From contig JBBQBI010000010.1 of the NCBI GenBank assembly GCA_038363005.1, positions 1 through 64,000 of the forward strand: a DNA stretch of 64,000 bases, read 5' to 3'. Made by a program: the position numbers and the translations under genes. Source of the stretch: JAKOWB01 sp038363005 (lineage in GTDB: Bacteria; Pseudomonadota; Alphaproteobacteria; Kiloniellales; JACOMY01). How positions within the stretch are numbered: position 1 is the stretch's first letter; each line of letters starts with the position of its first letter. The notes beneath the pieces were generated by a model that ran no database searches, had not been told where the DNA came from, and was given only the letters and a program-made list of their open reading frames with translations. Positions 54,565 to 62,791 of this stretch are shown piece after piece.

Positions 54565-55266
54565 ATGTTGACCCGCAAGCAGCACGAACTGGTGCTCTAT
54601 CTGCACCGTTACCTGGGCGAACAGGGCGTTTCGCCCTCCTTCGACGAGATGAAGGAGGCGCTGGGCCTCAAGTCCAAATCGGGCATTCACCGGCTTATCA
54701 CCGGGCTGGAGGAGCGCGGTTTCATCCGCCGCCTGCAGCATCGCGCCCGCGCCATCGAGGTGGTGCGCCTGCCGGAGAACATGAACGGCAACGGCGAACG
54801 CCAGAAGGGCTTCGCGCCGCGGATCATCAAGGGCTCCTTCGGCGAGAGCAACCTGGCCGGCGCCACCACGCCGCAGGGTGCCAATGCCGCTGCCCTGCCG
54901 CTCTACGGCAAGATCGCCGCCGGCACACCGATCGAGGCACTGCGCGATACCTCCAACTACGTCGACGTCCCGGCCGATCTGCTGGGCCGCGGCGAACACT
55001 ACGCGCTGGAGGTCGAGGGCGATTCCATGGTCGACGCTGGCATCCTGGACGGCGATACCGTGATCATCGAGCGCAGCGAGACCGCCGACAACGGCGCCAT
55101 CGTGGTGGCGCTGATCGACAACCAGGAGGCCACCTTGAAGCGCCTGCGCCGCAAGGGCGGCGCCATCGCCCTGGAGCCGGCCAACAAGGCCTACGAGACC
55201 CGCATCTTCCCGCCTGAGCGGGTGAAGATCCAAGGCAAGCTGATCGGCCTGATGCGGCGGTACTGA
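54565..55266 (+). CDS. lexA: SOS repressor LexA
   Basis: A 233-residue repressor and self-cleaving protease. The N-terminal winged helix-turn-helix (MLTRKQHELVLYLHRYL...SPSFDEMKEALGLKSKSGIHRL) is followed by a long linker and the S24 domain. The cleavage site is A119-G120 (KIAAGTP), the catalytic Ser is S154 (EGDSMVDAG) and the catalytic Lys K192 (ATLKRLRR). RecA-stimulated cleavage would release SOS genes. ATG 54565 follows GGGGAGGAA. It converges on comEC. Confidence 0.98.
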   Translation: MLTRKQHELVLYLHRYLGEQGVSPSFDEMKEALGLKSKSGIHRLITGLEERGFIRRLQHRARAIEVVRLPENMNGNGERQKGFAPRIIKGSFGESNLAGATTPQGANAAALPLYGKIAAGTPIEALRDTSNYVDVPADLLGRGEHYALEVEGDSMVDAGILDGDTVIIERSETADNGAIVVALIDNQEATLKRLRRKGGAIALEPANKAYETRIFPPERVKIQGKLIGLMRRY

Positions 55267-55530
55267 GAGCTAGCTCGAGCTTCTGCTCCCTCCCCCGTGA
55301 AGGGGGAAGGCCGCGGCGCACAGGGGCAGCTATTGCGCTGGAGTGGTTTAGCTCCAACTTGAATCGCGCTTGGTGGCAGATCCTTCGAGACGCGGCGCTG
55401 GCGCGCCGCTCCTCAGGATGAGGTTTATACAAATGTTGCCAAATACTTAGACCTCATCCTGAGGAGGCCGCAAAGCGACCGTCTCGAAGGATGTGCCACA
55501 AGCGCCAATCAAGTCGATCAGGACCTACCC
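55267..55530. other. lexA-comEC convergent gap
   Basis: There is no gene in these 264 bases. A small hairpin (CCCCC, GTGAA, GGGGG at 55292-55306, with flanking pairs) just after lexA could help end its transcript. The rest is mostly the large inverted repeat at 55374-55498. Confidence 0.6.
55374..55498. repeat. Dispersed inverted repeat (CCTTCGAGACG ... CCTCAGGATGAGG type)
   Basis: The outer arms are TGGCAGATCCTTCGAGACG and its near-complement at 55480-55498; the inner arms are CTCCTCAGGATGAGGT and its complement from 55451. It is a nested palindrome of a kind found many times in alphaproteobacterial genomes, often next to genes. No coding frame. Function unknown. Confidence 0.8.
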
Positions 55531-57684
55531 CTACTCCTCCGCCGCTTCCGGCAGCGCCACGGTCTCGCCGGTTCGCCGGGGGCTCCAGGGGCGTTGGCCG
55601 CGCCACTGCGCGACGCTTTCGACGCGCACGCCGCCTGCTTCCACCCAGACCGCCAGCGCCCCTTCGCGCCACAGGTCGAAGCGGTCGCGGGCGACCGTGC
55701 CCTTGGGGCAGGCGCGGCGGATCGGCAGCAGTGAGACCAGCAGGTCATTGCCCCAGCAGTCCTCCAGCAAGGCGTTGCCGTTGAACACCAGGGCCACCCG
55801 ACGCCCGTCGCGGCGATAGAGACAGCCCAGGGTGTCGCAGCTCAGCCAGGCCGCCACTGCGGCCTCGTCGCGCCACCACACCGCCGCCTCGTCCTGACCG
55901 CGCCGTTCCAGCCACTCGTCGCTGCTGAAGCGCCCGGCGCGACCGCTGGAAAGCCAGAGGCGGCCCTCCGGATCGGCCAGGCCGATCACCTTGGCATCGC
56001 CACTGACCAAAATGTCGGGCGGCCGCACCAGCCAGGGGCTCGCCAGCCCGGCCAGCAGCAGGGCAATGCCGGCCAGACGCCAGGATCGCGACCAGAGGCA
56101 GAGCCAGAGGCCGCCGAACGCCACCAGCAGCAGTCCCCACACCGGCATGGCAGGCAGCGACAGCGCGGCGCCTGGCCAGGAGGCGACCTCCAGCGCCACG
56201 GCGTTGATCACCTCGACGCCCCAGCCAAGCGGCACCAGGGCCAGGGCCTCCAGCCCGAAGGGCATGAGGGCGTAGGTCAGCAGCGCCAGCGGCATGATGC
56301 AGAAGGCGGTCACCGGCACCGCCGCCAAGTTGGCGGCCAGACCGAAGAGCGACAGCCGATCGAAGTGGAAGGCGGCGAAGGGTGCCGTCGCCGTGCTGGC
56401 GATCAGCGACGACAGCAGCACGCCACCGAGATAGGACAGGATACGCCAGAACCAAGTGCGCTCGGCACGCGCCACCGCCCGCCGGCTCCAGATCTCGTAG
56501 CCGGCGATCAGCGCGGTGACCGCGCCGAAGGACATCTGGAAGGACGGCGTCAACAGCGCCTCGGGCGCCAGGGCCAGCACCAGGACGGCGGCCCAGGCGA
56601 CCAGACGCAGACTGATGGCGCGGCGGTCGAGCAGCACCGCCAGCAGCACCAGCAGCACCATCAGGCAGGCACGCTGGGTCGGGATCGAGGCGCCGACCAG
56701 CCAGAGGTAGGGCGGCATGGCCAGCATCGCGGCGCCGGCGGCCCACTTCTTGATCGGCCAGCGCAGCGCCACCGGCGGGATCAGCGCCAGCACGCCGCGC
56801 AGTCCGACAAAGATCAGGCCGGCCAGCAGGCCGACATGCAGGCCGGAGATCGCCAGCAGGTGCGCCAGCCCGCTGTCGCGATAGGCCTGCTCCAGCCGGC
56901 TCGACAGCCCGCCCCGCTCGCCGGTCACCAGGGCGTCGGCCACCGCGCCGTCGTCTCCCGGCAGGACGGCGCGCAGGCGCCGGCTCCAGTCCTGCCGCAG
57001 GCCGGACCACCAGAGGTTCCAGCCGACGGCGGCCGGCGCCGCGGCTTCCACCGTGCCGGCACGGAAGGCATAGCCAACAGCCCCCAGGCCGCGATACCAG
57101 GCGTCACGGGCGAAGTCGTAGCCACCGGGCAGTGCCGGTCCGGGCGGTGGCAGCAGGGTCGCCGTCAGACTGAAGACAGCGCCGGGACGGGCGTCGTCGG
57201 GCAACAAGCCCGGCATCCGCACGCGGACCCGCCGCGGCAGCGCCGCCGCCTCCAGACCAGCGATGGCGAGCGGCCTGAGAGTGATCCGTGTGGTCTTGCC
57301 GTCGGGCTCCAGTCGCTCGATCACGCCGCGCACCAGGGCCGGCCCGTGCCGCTCCAGCAGCACCGGGGCCGCGACCGCGCCGGTGCGCAGCTGCGCCGTG
57401 GCCAGTCCGGCGGTCAGCGCCAGCAGTCCCAGCAGCAACAACCGGGGCAACGGTCGTCGCTTGACCGCAAGCAGGGCGAGGAAGATCAGCAGGACGGCGC
57501 CGGGACCCAGCCAGCGCGGCGGCTCGACCGGCAGCGCGAAGTAGCTACCGATGCCGGCGCCGAAGGCGACCGGCAGCCACAGCGCCCAGCGCTCGCGCTC
57601 CAGCGCCAGCGTGGCGCCAAGCCACTGCCATGCCGCCCGCAGCACTCCGGCTTTCCCCCCAAAGCTCAACGGCGCGACTGTCAC
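55531..57684 (-). CDS. comEC: ComEC/Rec2-family DNA-uptake channel protein
   Basis: A 717-residue inner-membrane protein starting at GTG 57684. An N-terminal DUF4131/OB-like region (about 90-220) is followed by the polytopic Competence domain with GERGGLSSRLEQAYRDSGLAHLLAISGLHVGL. The C-terminal segment occupies the place of the metallo-beta-lactamase-like domain but lacks an HxHxDH motif. The family moves single-stranded DNA into the cell during transformation. It converges with lexA, as is usual in the group. Confidence 0.92.
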   Translation of the reverse strand: MTVAPLSFGGKAGVLRAAWQWLGATLALERERWALWLPVAFGAGIGSYFALPVEPPRWLGPGAVLLIFLALLAVKRRPLPRLLLLGLLALTAGLATAQLRTGAVAAPVLLERHGPALVRGVIERLEPDGKTTRITLRPLAIAGLEAAALPRRVRVRMPGLLPDDARPGAVFSLTATLLPPPGPALPGGYDFARDAWYRGLGAVGYAFRAGTVEAAAPAAVGWNLWWSGLRQDWSRRLRAVLPGDDGAVADALVTGERGGLSSRLEQAYRDSGLAHLLAISGLHVGLLAGLIFVGLRGVLALIPPVALRWPIKKWAAGAAMLAMPPYLWLVGASIPTQRACLMVLLVLLAVLLDRRAISLRLVAWAAVLVLALAPEALLTPSFQMSFGAVTALIAGYEIWSRRAVARAERTWFWRILSYLGGVLLSSLIASTATAPFAAFHFDRLSLFGLAANLAAVPVTAFCIMPLALLTYALMPFGLEALALVPLGWGVEVINAVALEVASWPGAALSLPAMPVWGLLLVAFGGLWLCLWSRSWRLAGIALLLAGLASPWLVRPPDILVSGDAKVIGLADPEGRLWLSSGRAGRFSSDEWLERRGQDEAAVWWRDEAAVAAWLSCDTLGCLYRRDGRRVALVFNGNALLEDCWGNDLLVSLLPIRRACPKGTVARDRFDLWREGALAVWVEAGGVRVESVAQWRGQRPWSPRRTGETVALPEAAEE

Positions 57685-57715
57685 ACGCGCTGCGTGCGGC
57701 CTGCAAGGCGACCGT

Positions 57716-58741
57716 CTAGGGGCGGCGCGCGGCGCTTTGCTCTACCCAGTGCGCCACAGTGGCCGCCAGCACCTGGTCGATGCTCTCGCCGACTTCGTCC
57801 GTCGGTGGCTGCCGGGCTGCCGCCACAAGGCGGGCGATGGCGGCCTGTTCCAGTGCGCTGGCTCCGTCGCGCTGCGCCAGCATGCTGGGCGGCAGGCAGG
57901 CGCCAATTGCCTCGTCGCCAAACAGCGTGCCGCAGATCCGCGCGAAATATGGAAAGAAGCCCGGCCAGTTCACGGGTGTCGGCGCCAGGGGGTTGCGGCA
58001 GGGCTGCTCGCCCCACAGGGCGAAATCCTGCAGCACCCGCAGGCTTTGTGCCCGCCGCACATCCTGCAGCCGGCGCCAGGTGTTGCCTGGGTGGACGCGA
58101 TAGGTGAGCAGGCGTTCTGGCAACAGCCGCGGCTCGACCCAGCGTTGCGCCTCGACGGAGAAGTCCCAGTCCTGGGTCAGCGTCAGGCTGGTGTCGAAGC
58201 CACCGACCAGATCGAACAGCTCGCGCGAGAAGAAGAAGTTGCTCGAGGTGATGATGATGTTCGAGGTCAGCAACGCGAAACCGCAGGTCGGCACCTGGCG
58301 GCCATAGACCACCTTGCTGCGATACCAGTCCTCGAACAGTGCGAAGTCGTCGGTCATGCCCTCCTGCAGGAAATGCAGTCCGGAGAAGCCGAAGAACAAC
58401 TCCTGCCCGGCCGCCAGTTCGGCGAAGGCACGCAGGCGGCCGGGGTGGTAGAGGTCGTCGGAATTGAGGATCGCGACATAGTCGGCGTCGACGCGCTCGA
58501 TCAGGCGGTTCAGCGTCCGCGCAGAGCCCTGGTTCTCCTGCCGCTCGATCCGGCAGGGCACCCGGCTCTGCCCGGCCACTGCACGCTCGGCAGCACCGGC
58601 GGTGTCGTCGGCCGAGCCATCGTCCAACACCTGCAGCTCGAGGTCCGGCCAGTCCTGCGCCAGCACAGAGGCGATCGCCGGCCCGATGAAGGCGGCGTGG
58701 TTGTAGCCGGGAATCACCACGGCGATCTTGCGTCCGGTCAT
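57716..58741 (-). CDS. Family 2 glycosyltransferase (first copy)
   Basis: A 341-residue GT2 enzyme. The GT-A fold opens IAVVIPGYNHAAFIGPAI, with nucleotide-binding LQVLDDGSADDT and the DxD-type ILNSDDLYHPGRL. The segment PTCGFALLTSNI...SSNFFFSRELFDLVGGF and a C-terminal extension (TPVNWPGFFPYFARICG) are shared with the gene at 60637, so the two are paralogues. ATG 58741 overlaps the nucleotidyltransferase stop. The donor and acceptor are unknown. Confidence 0.88.
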   Translation of the reverse strand: MTGRKIAVVIPGYNHAAFIGPAIASVLAQDWPDLELQVLDDGSADDTAGAAERAVAGQSRVPCRIERQENQGSARTLNRLIERVDADYVAILNSDDLYHPGRLRAFAELAAGQELFFGFSGLHFLQEGMTDDFALFEDWYRSKVVYGRQVPTCGFALLTSNIIITSSNFFFSRELFDLVGGFDTSLTLTQDWDFSVEAQRWVEPRLLPERLLTYRVHPGNTWRRLQDVRRAQSLRVLQDFALWGEQPCRNPLAPTPVNWPGFFPYFARICGTLFGDEAIGACLPPSMLAQRDGASALEQAAIARLVAAARQPPTDEVGESIDQVLAATVAHWVEQSAARRP

Positions 58742-59799
58742 GATCGCCCCATTGCCTCTTCCAAACGCCGCCGCCCTACGCTTTGCCAGCCGATCCAGTG
58801 ACCATGGCGACGCCGCGCCCGGTCCTTCAGCAGCCCGATCTTGCCGAGCGCCTGGCCGAAGAGGCCACGGCGTGGCGCATAGTCCAGATGCCGCCGGATG
58901 CGGGCAAGCTGCAGGCGGTCCAGCACCCGTGTGCGGCCAGCCAGCGGCGGGCGCACCTCCATCAGCACCTCCGCCAGGTGGCGGAAGTTGCCGAAGACGA
59001 CAGCGTTTCCGGCCAGGGTCTCGGCGGCCAGTTGCCAGTCCGCCGCCGGCCAGGCCACCGCGTACTCGGCGAACTCCAGCAGATAGCGCGGATTGAACCA
59101 GGCGGCGCCGAAGCCACGGTCGGACACCTGGGCATGGATCACGTTGCCGGCGATGCGGCAGGCCCGCGACGGCAGCAGCAGGCGGGCGCCCTCCAGCGTC
59201 AGCGGCCGCGCCTCGGCAAAGTAGAGCCGAGTCATGGCGGCGTCGGCGGTGATGAAAGGCCGACGGTGTACCTCGACCTCCAGCCCGCTCGCCGGATCCT
59301 GCAGCGCCGGCCAATGGTGGTAGCGGGCTTCGGCGCGCGGTCGGGCGACCTTGCCGACCGGGCGGAATCCGGCCTGCAGCAGGCAGTCCTGGCAGGCAGC
59401 GCTATCGGCGGCGAGGAAGTCCAGATCGTGCAGGTAGCGCCGGGCGGCGTTGCCCAGCGGCGGATCGAACAGATAGGCGCCGCCCTTTAGCAACAGCGGC
59501 GTCTGGCCGGCGGCATTCAGCCGACGCGCAATGCCAAGGATCTGGTCCTTCAGCAGCCGATTGCGGCGGACTGCCTCGCCATAGGCTTGGCGCAACCCCT
59601 CGGCCAGCGACGGCGGCACTTCTGCGAGCAAGGGGTCGTCCTTCAGCCGCAGCCAGAGCGCCGCGGTGACGTGCGACTGCCGCGCCAGCAGGTCCAACGC
59701 CGGCCAGTCCGACGGCGCGATCGCGACCGGCAGCCGCTGGCCCGGCGCGATCAGCCGCAGCAGCAACTCCAGTGTCCGGCGCAGCGGCGCGGCACTCAC
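58738..59799 (-). CDS. Nucleotidyltransferase-like protein (NTP_transf_5 type)
   Basis: A 353-residue protein of the uncharacterised nucleotidyltransferase family often found in peptide-modification and polysaccharide loci. The active-site region has LLLKGGAYLFDP (KGG at 105-107) and RYLHDLDFLA with D125/D127 as probable metal ligands, then VEVHRRPF. It overlaps both neighbours by four bases. The substrate is unknown; adenylyl transfer to a peptide or sugar is possible but unproven. Confidence 0.8.
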   Translation of the reverse strand: MSAAPLRRTLELLLRLIAPGQRLPVAIAPSDWPALDLLARQSHVTAALWLRLKDDPLLAEVPPSLAEGLRQAYGEAVRRNRLLKDQILGIARRLNAAGQTPLLLKGGAYLFDPPLGNAARRYLHDLDFLAADSAACQDCLLQAGFRPVGKVARPRAEARYHHWPALQDPASGLEVEVHRRPFITADAAMTRLYFAEARPLTLEGARLLLPSRACRIAGNVIHAQVSDRGFGAAWFNPRYLLEFAEYAVAWPAADWQLAAETLAGNAVVFGNFRHLAEVLMEVRPPLAGRTRVLDRLQLARIRRHLDYAPRRGLFGQALGKIGLLKDRARRRHGHWIGWQSVGRRRLEEAMGRS

Positions 59800-60644
59800 A
59801 AGGCAGCCTCGAGGATGGCGTCGAGCGCCGCTTCCTGGGCGCCCTCGCCGACCGACAGGCCGAGGTGGCGCTGCGCCAGCAGCTGGCGCGCGGCGCGATG
59901 CGCGCAGGCCAGCGGCGGCGTCGACCAGTCACGCGCCCAGTCGAGCAGCGAGGCCAGGGCGGCGAAGCGCTCCGGCTGGAAGAGCTCGACCCCGGGGCCG
60001 GGATGCCGCCGCAGGAAGATCGAGCAGCGCACTGGCAGCCGCCGGGTCGGCGGCCAGACCCCCGCTGTCGCACGCGGGCGCAGTACTGAGGGCTCGCCAT
60101 CCAGCATGCCATAGAGCGGCCGGCCAGGTTCCAGCGGCCCGGCCTGGTTGGCCAACAACTCCTCACGTCCGATGCGACGCTTCAGCGGCCGCGGCACGGC
60201 CTCGGCCAGGCCGGTTTCCGGATCCAGGTGGATCACGTCGTCCCCCAGGATCTCGATGCCGCGCGCCAGCGCCAGGTTCGCCAGGGTCGACTTGCCGGCA
60301 AAGGGCGGGCCGAAGACCAGCACCGCCTCTCCCTGCACGACGAAACAGGCGGCATGCAGCAGGAAGGCCCCGCGCTTTTCCGCCAGCACGTCAGTCGTGG
60401 TCAGGGCCAGCCAGATCAGCAGGTCGTTCAGACAGGCGAAGCTGACGTCGTCGGCGAAGGAGTGGATCAGCCGATCCGACAGCACGGTGATTTCGCCGGC
60501 CGCGTCGCTCGCCGCCACGTCCTGTGCTGTCAGGCCTAGCAGGTCGTCGAGGCGGGCGAACCAGACAGCGCCAGGCAGACTGAGGCGCAGGCGCGCGCCA
60601 AGCCACTGGTAGTCGCCTTGCAGCCGCTGCCCGCTGTCAGCCAT
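59796..60644 (-). CDS. HPr-kinase-like P-loop protein (HprK-related)
   Basis: A 282-residue protein related to HPr kinase/phosphorylase. The P-loop is GPPFAGKS (112-119), preceded by AFLLHAACFVVQG and followed by EILGDDVIHLDP with acidic D135/D136. The N-terminal domain of true HPr kinases is replaced by an unrelated one. From memory this fits the HprK-related kinase A group that occurs with PqqD-like proteins. The phosphate acceptor is unknown. It overlaps the GT2 gene by 8 bases. Confidence 0.82.
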   Translation of the reverse strand: MADSGQRLQGDYQWLGARLRLSLPGAVWFARLDDLLGLTAQDVAASDAAGEITVLSDRLIHSFADDVSFACLNDLLIWLALTTTDVLAEKRGAFLLHAACFVVQGEAVLVFGPPFAGKSTLANLALARGIEILGDDVIHLDPETGLAEAVPRPLKRRIGREELLANQAGPLEPGRPLYGMLDGEPSVLRPRATAGVWPPTRRLPVRCSIFLRRHPGPGVELFQPERFAALASLLDWARDWSTPPLACAHRAARQLLAQRHLGLSVGEGAQEAALDAILEAAL

Positions 60645-61689
60645 GCGCCGGCGCCCCCACCCGCACGGCATTCCATTGCGCCGCGGCGTCGGCCAGCAGC
60701 GCCTCCGTCGGCCGTTCGAGGTTCGCCGGCCGCTGCCGCGCCGCCAGGATCAAGCTGCGCAACGCTGCCTCCTCAAGGGCCGCACCGACGCCGGGTGAGG
60801 CGCCACCGCCCTGCAGCGACGGCGGCAGGAACTGCCCCACCGGCTCCACGCTGAATGCCGGCGCGCAGCTGCCCGCGAACATGGGGAAGAAGCGCGGCCA
60901 ACGCGCCGGTGTCGGGGCGACCTTGTTGTCGGCCTCCCCCGCCGCCCAGGCGATGAAGGCGTCCAGGGCCTGTTGGCTCTGCTCGATGCGGACGTCGACC
61001 AGGCGCCGGAAGGAATTGGTAGCATGGGCGCGATAGTACAGCAGGCGTTGCGCCAACAGGTGCGGCTCGGTCCACCGCAAGGTCTTCAGCAGGAACTCCC
61101 AGTCCTGGGTCAACGGCAAGGCCGGGTTGAAACCGCCAACGCGGTCGAAGAGAGCTCTGGAGAACAGGAAGTTGCTGGAGGAAATCGCCAGGTTGGCGGT
61201 CACCAGGGCAAAGCCGCAGGTCGGCAGGCTCAGGGCATAGGCCAGCTTGCCGCGATACCAGTTTTCGAAGCTGTTGGACGGGCCGACCATGGCCTCGGGA
61301 TCGAAGGCGACGCCGGTGAAGCCGATGAAGTCCCGTCCTGGTTCGGCCAGCCCCGCCAGCGCGGCCAGGCGGCCCGGCAGGTAATGATCGTCGGAATTGA
61401 GGATCGCCACCAGGTCGCTGTCGCAGCCGGCGATCAGTCGATTCAGCGTGACGGCAGAGCCGGCATTGGCCTGGTTGGACAGACTGCAGCGCCGCTTGCC
61501 GGCCTGGTCCAGGGCCCTGCCGGCGGCGGCAAGGGTATCGTCTGTCGAGCCGTCGTCCAGCACATGCAGCTCAAGCTCCGCCCCCTCCTGCTCAAGCACC
61601 GAGGCAATGGCCTGCTCCACATAGGCAGCGTGGTTGTAGGCCGGGATGACCACGGCGATACGCGGCAGACGTGCGGCGGACTTGCCCAT
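60637..61689 (-). CDS. Family 2 glycosyltransferase (second copy)
   Basis: A 350-residue GT2 enzyme: IAVVIPAYNHAAYVEQAI, LHVLDDGSTDDT, ILNSDDHYLPGRL, then PTCGFALVTANLA...SSNFLFSRALFDRVGGF. It is clearly paralogous to the gene at 57716, including the C-terminal extension (TPARWPRFFPMFAGSC). It lies 9 bp downstream of the tandem-PqqD gene. It may glycosylate an envelope glycan or a peptide; the sequence does not decide. Confidence 0.88.
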   Translation of the reverse strand: MGKSAARLPRIAVVIPAYNHAAYVEQAIASVLEQEGAELELHVLDDGSTDDTLAAAGRALDQAGKRRCSLSNQANAGSAVTLNRLIAGCDSDLVAILNSDDHYLPGRLAALAGLAEPGRDFIGFTGVAFDPEAMVGPSNSFENWYRGKLAYALSLPTCGFALVTANLAISSSNFLFSRALFDRVGGFNPALPLTQDWEFLLKTLRWTEPHLLAQRLLYYRAHATNSFRRLVDVRIEQSQQALDAFIAWAAGEADNKVAPTPARWPRFFPMFAGSCAPAFSVEPVGQFLPPSLQGGGASPGVGAALEEAALRSLILAARQRPANLERPTEALLADAAAQWNAVRVGAPAHG

Positions 61690-61698
61690 GGCCGCGGC

Positions 61699-62241
61699 TC
61701 AGCCGCCGGCCTCGCTCACCAGGCCAAGGTTCAGCAGCTGATCGAGAAAGCCCTCGACCAGGCTCTCGACCGCCTCCGCCGACTTGCTCGGCCAGGCCTC
61801 GGCCACCAGCTCCTGCAGCGTCACACTGTCGGAAAACTGCTCCAGCGCCTCCCACAGCAGCGCACCTGATTCGTTGAACAGATGTACCTTGCGATTGCCG
61901 CGGGACAGCACGATCAGCTCACTGCCCACCAGTTCAGCCACCAGATTGGGTATCTTGCGGACGCGGCGGTTGCGCCGACCGGCGAGCAGGCCGTGGCGCA
62001 CAAGATTGTCGAGGAATTGGCGGACCTCATCACGGGCAGCCAAGGCCCCCAGGTCAGGCCGCGCCTCGACCAGCAGCGCCTCCAGTTCCTCGGCCTGCGC
62101 GAAGTGATCCAGCGCTTCCCAAAGGACGGCGCCGGAGTCGCTGAGCGTGAAGGCCTCAGCTTGATCCAGGCACAGCAGGACGTACTCTTCGCCGACACGA
62201 TCCAGGCTGGCGGGCACGATCTTGCAGTAGTGCGTCGTCAC
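61699..62241 (-). CDS. Tandem PqqD-domain protein (double RiPP-recognition-element-like)
   Basis: A 180-residue protein made of two PqqD-like winged-helix repeats. The first (about 1-88) has EAFTLSDSGAVLWEALDHF, the second (about 95-178) has KVHLFNESGALLWEALEQF, each followed by a helix pair ending in LVRHGLL or LLNLGLV. PqqD domains bind the leader of ribosomal peptides and hand them to modifying enzymes. It is the first gene of the leftward operon and is divergent from two small peptide genes. Confidence 0.85.
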   Translation of the reverse strand: MTTHYCKIVPASLDRVGEEYVLLCLDQAEAFTLSDSGAVLWEALDHFAQAEELEALLVEARPDLGALAARDEVRQFLDNLVRHGLLAGRRNRRVRKIPNLVAELVGSELIVLSRGNRKVHLFNESGALLWEALEQFSDSVTLQELVAEAWPSKSAEAVESLVEGFLDQLLNLGLVSEAGG

Positions 62242-62369
62242 AGTACCTGCCTGTCAGTGGATCAAGACGTCATCCGCATTCCAGTTCGGTCAAACGCGGT
62301 CGCCAGACTGGACGACGCTGAATAACCCGGTACTATCACCTCAGGCAACGGGGAATCGGGGAGAGAGTC
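62242..62369. promoter_or_regulatory. Divergent promoter region, PqqD operon / small peptides
   Basis: A 128-bp gap between divergent genes. On the plus strand TGGACG (62309) and TACTAT (62331) are 16 bases apart, leaving 33 bases before the GTG of the first peptide. No clear promoter for the leftward operon was recognised. Motif reading only. Confidence 0.4.
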
Positions 62370-62540
62370 GTGCCAAACGAAGCAGCGCCGTCGGCCGGAG
62401 TTGGCGTAGATCCTGGCTCGGACAAGTTGGCCGGCGATACGCGCCGTAGCTTCATCGAGCGTTTGGCGATCACCACTGCGCTGCCGATGATTTTGCCGTT
62501 GATGCTCGCGCGACCGCGCCCTGCGGTGGCCGCCTACTAG
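62370..62540 (+). CDS. Small peptide 1 (56 aa), candidate substrate of the PqqD/kinase operon
   Basis: A 56-residue frame starting at GTG 62370 behind GGGGAGAGAG. It has a polar N-terminal region, then DTRRSFIERLA and a hydrophobic stretch (TTALPMILPLML), ending RPAVAAY. From the D it matches peptide 2 at 18 of 24 positions without gaps, strong evidence that both are real genes. The TRR-x-F motif before a hydrophobic run also resembles a Tat signal. Precursor-peptide status is inference from the divergent PqqD gene. Confidence 0.72.
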   Translation: MPNEAAPSAGVGVDPGSDKLAGDTRRSFIERLAITTALPMILPLMLARPRPAVAAY

Positions 62541-62620
62541 CCCTCTGGCTGCGTCACGCCTTGCCGCCGCGGCCTTCCACCGCCTGATTTCAACCAGTCA
62601 CAGAAATCGGAGACATTCCC

Positions 62621-62791
62621 ATGAGCGACCAGAAGCCCCAGCCTCCCGCCCTTGCGCAGCCCACTCGCGATGAGCACGGCCTGCCGATCGACACCCGCCG
62701 TGCTTTCGTCGAGCGCCTGGCGAAGACCGCGGCCCTGCCGGTGGTGCTACCACTGATGCTGTCGATGTCGACCGCGGCACTAGCCTCCTAG
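62621..62791 (+). CDS. Small peptide 2 (56 aa), paralogue of peptide 1
   Basis: A 56-residue frame from ATG 62621, with GGAG about 9 bases upstream. A Pro/Gln-rich N-terminus leads to DTRRAFVERLA, then a hydrophobic stretch (KTAALPVVLPLML) and the end STAALAS. It lies 80 bp after peptide 1 and looks like a diverged tandem duplicate, with base changes mostly at third codon positions around the shared motif. The end resembles a signal-peptidase site. Its stop overlaps that of the converging GT92 gene. Confidence 0.74.
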   Translation: MSDQKPQPPALAQPTRDEHGLPIDTRRAFVERLAKTAALPVVLPLMLSMSTAALAS

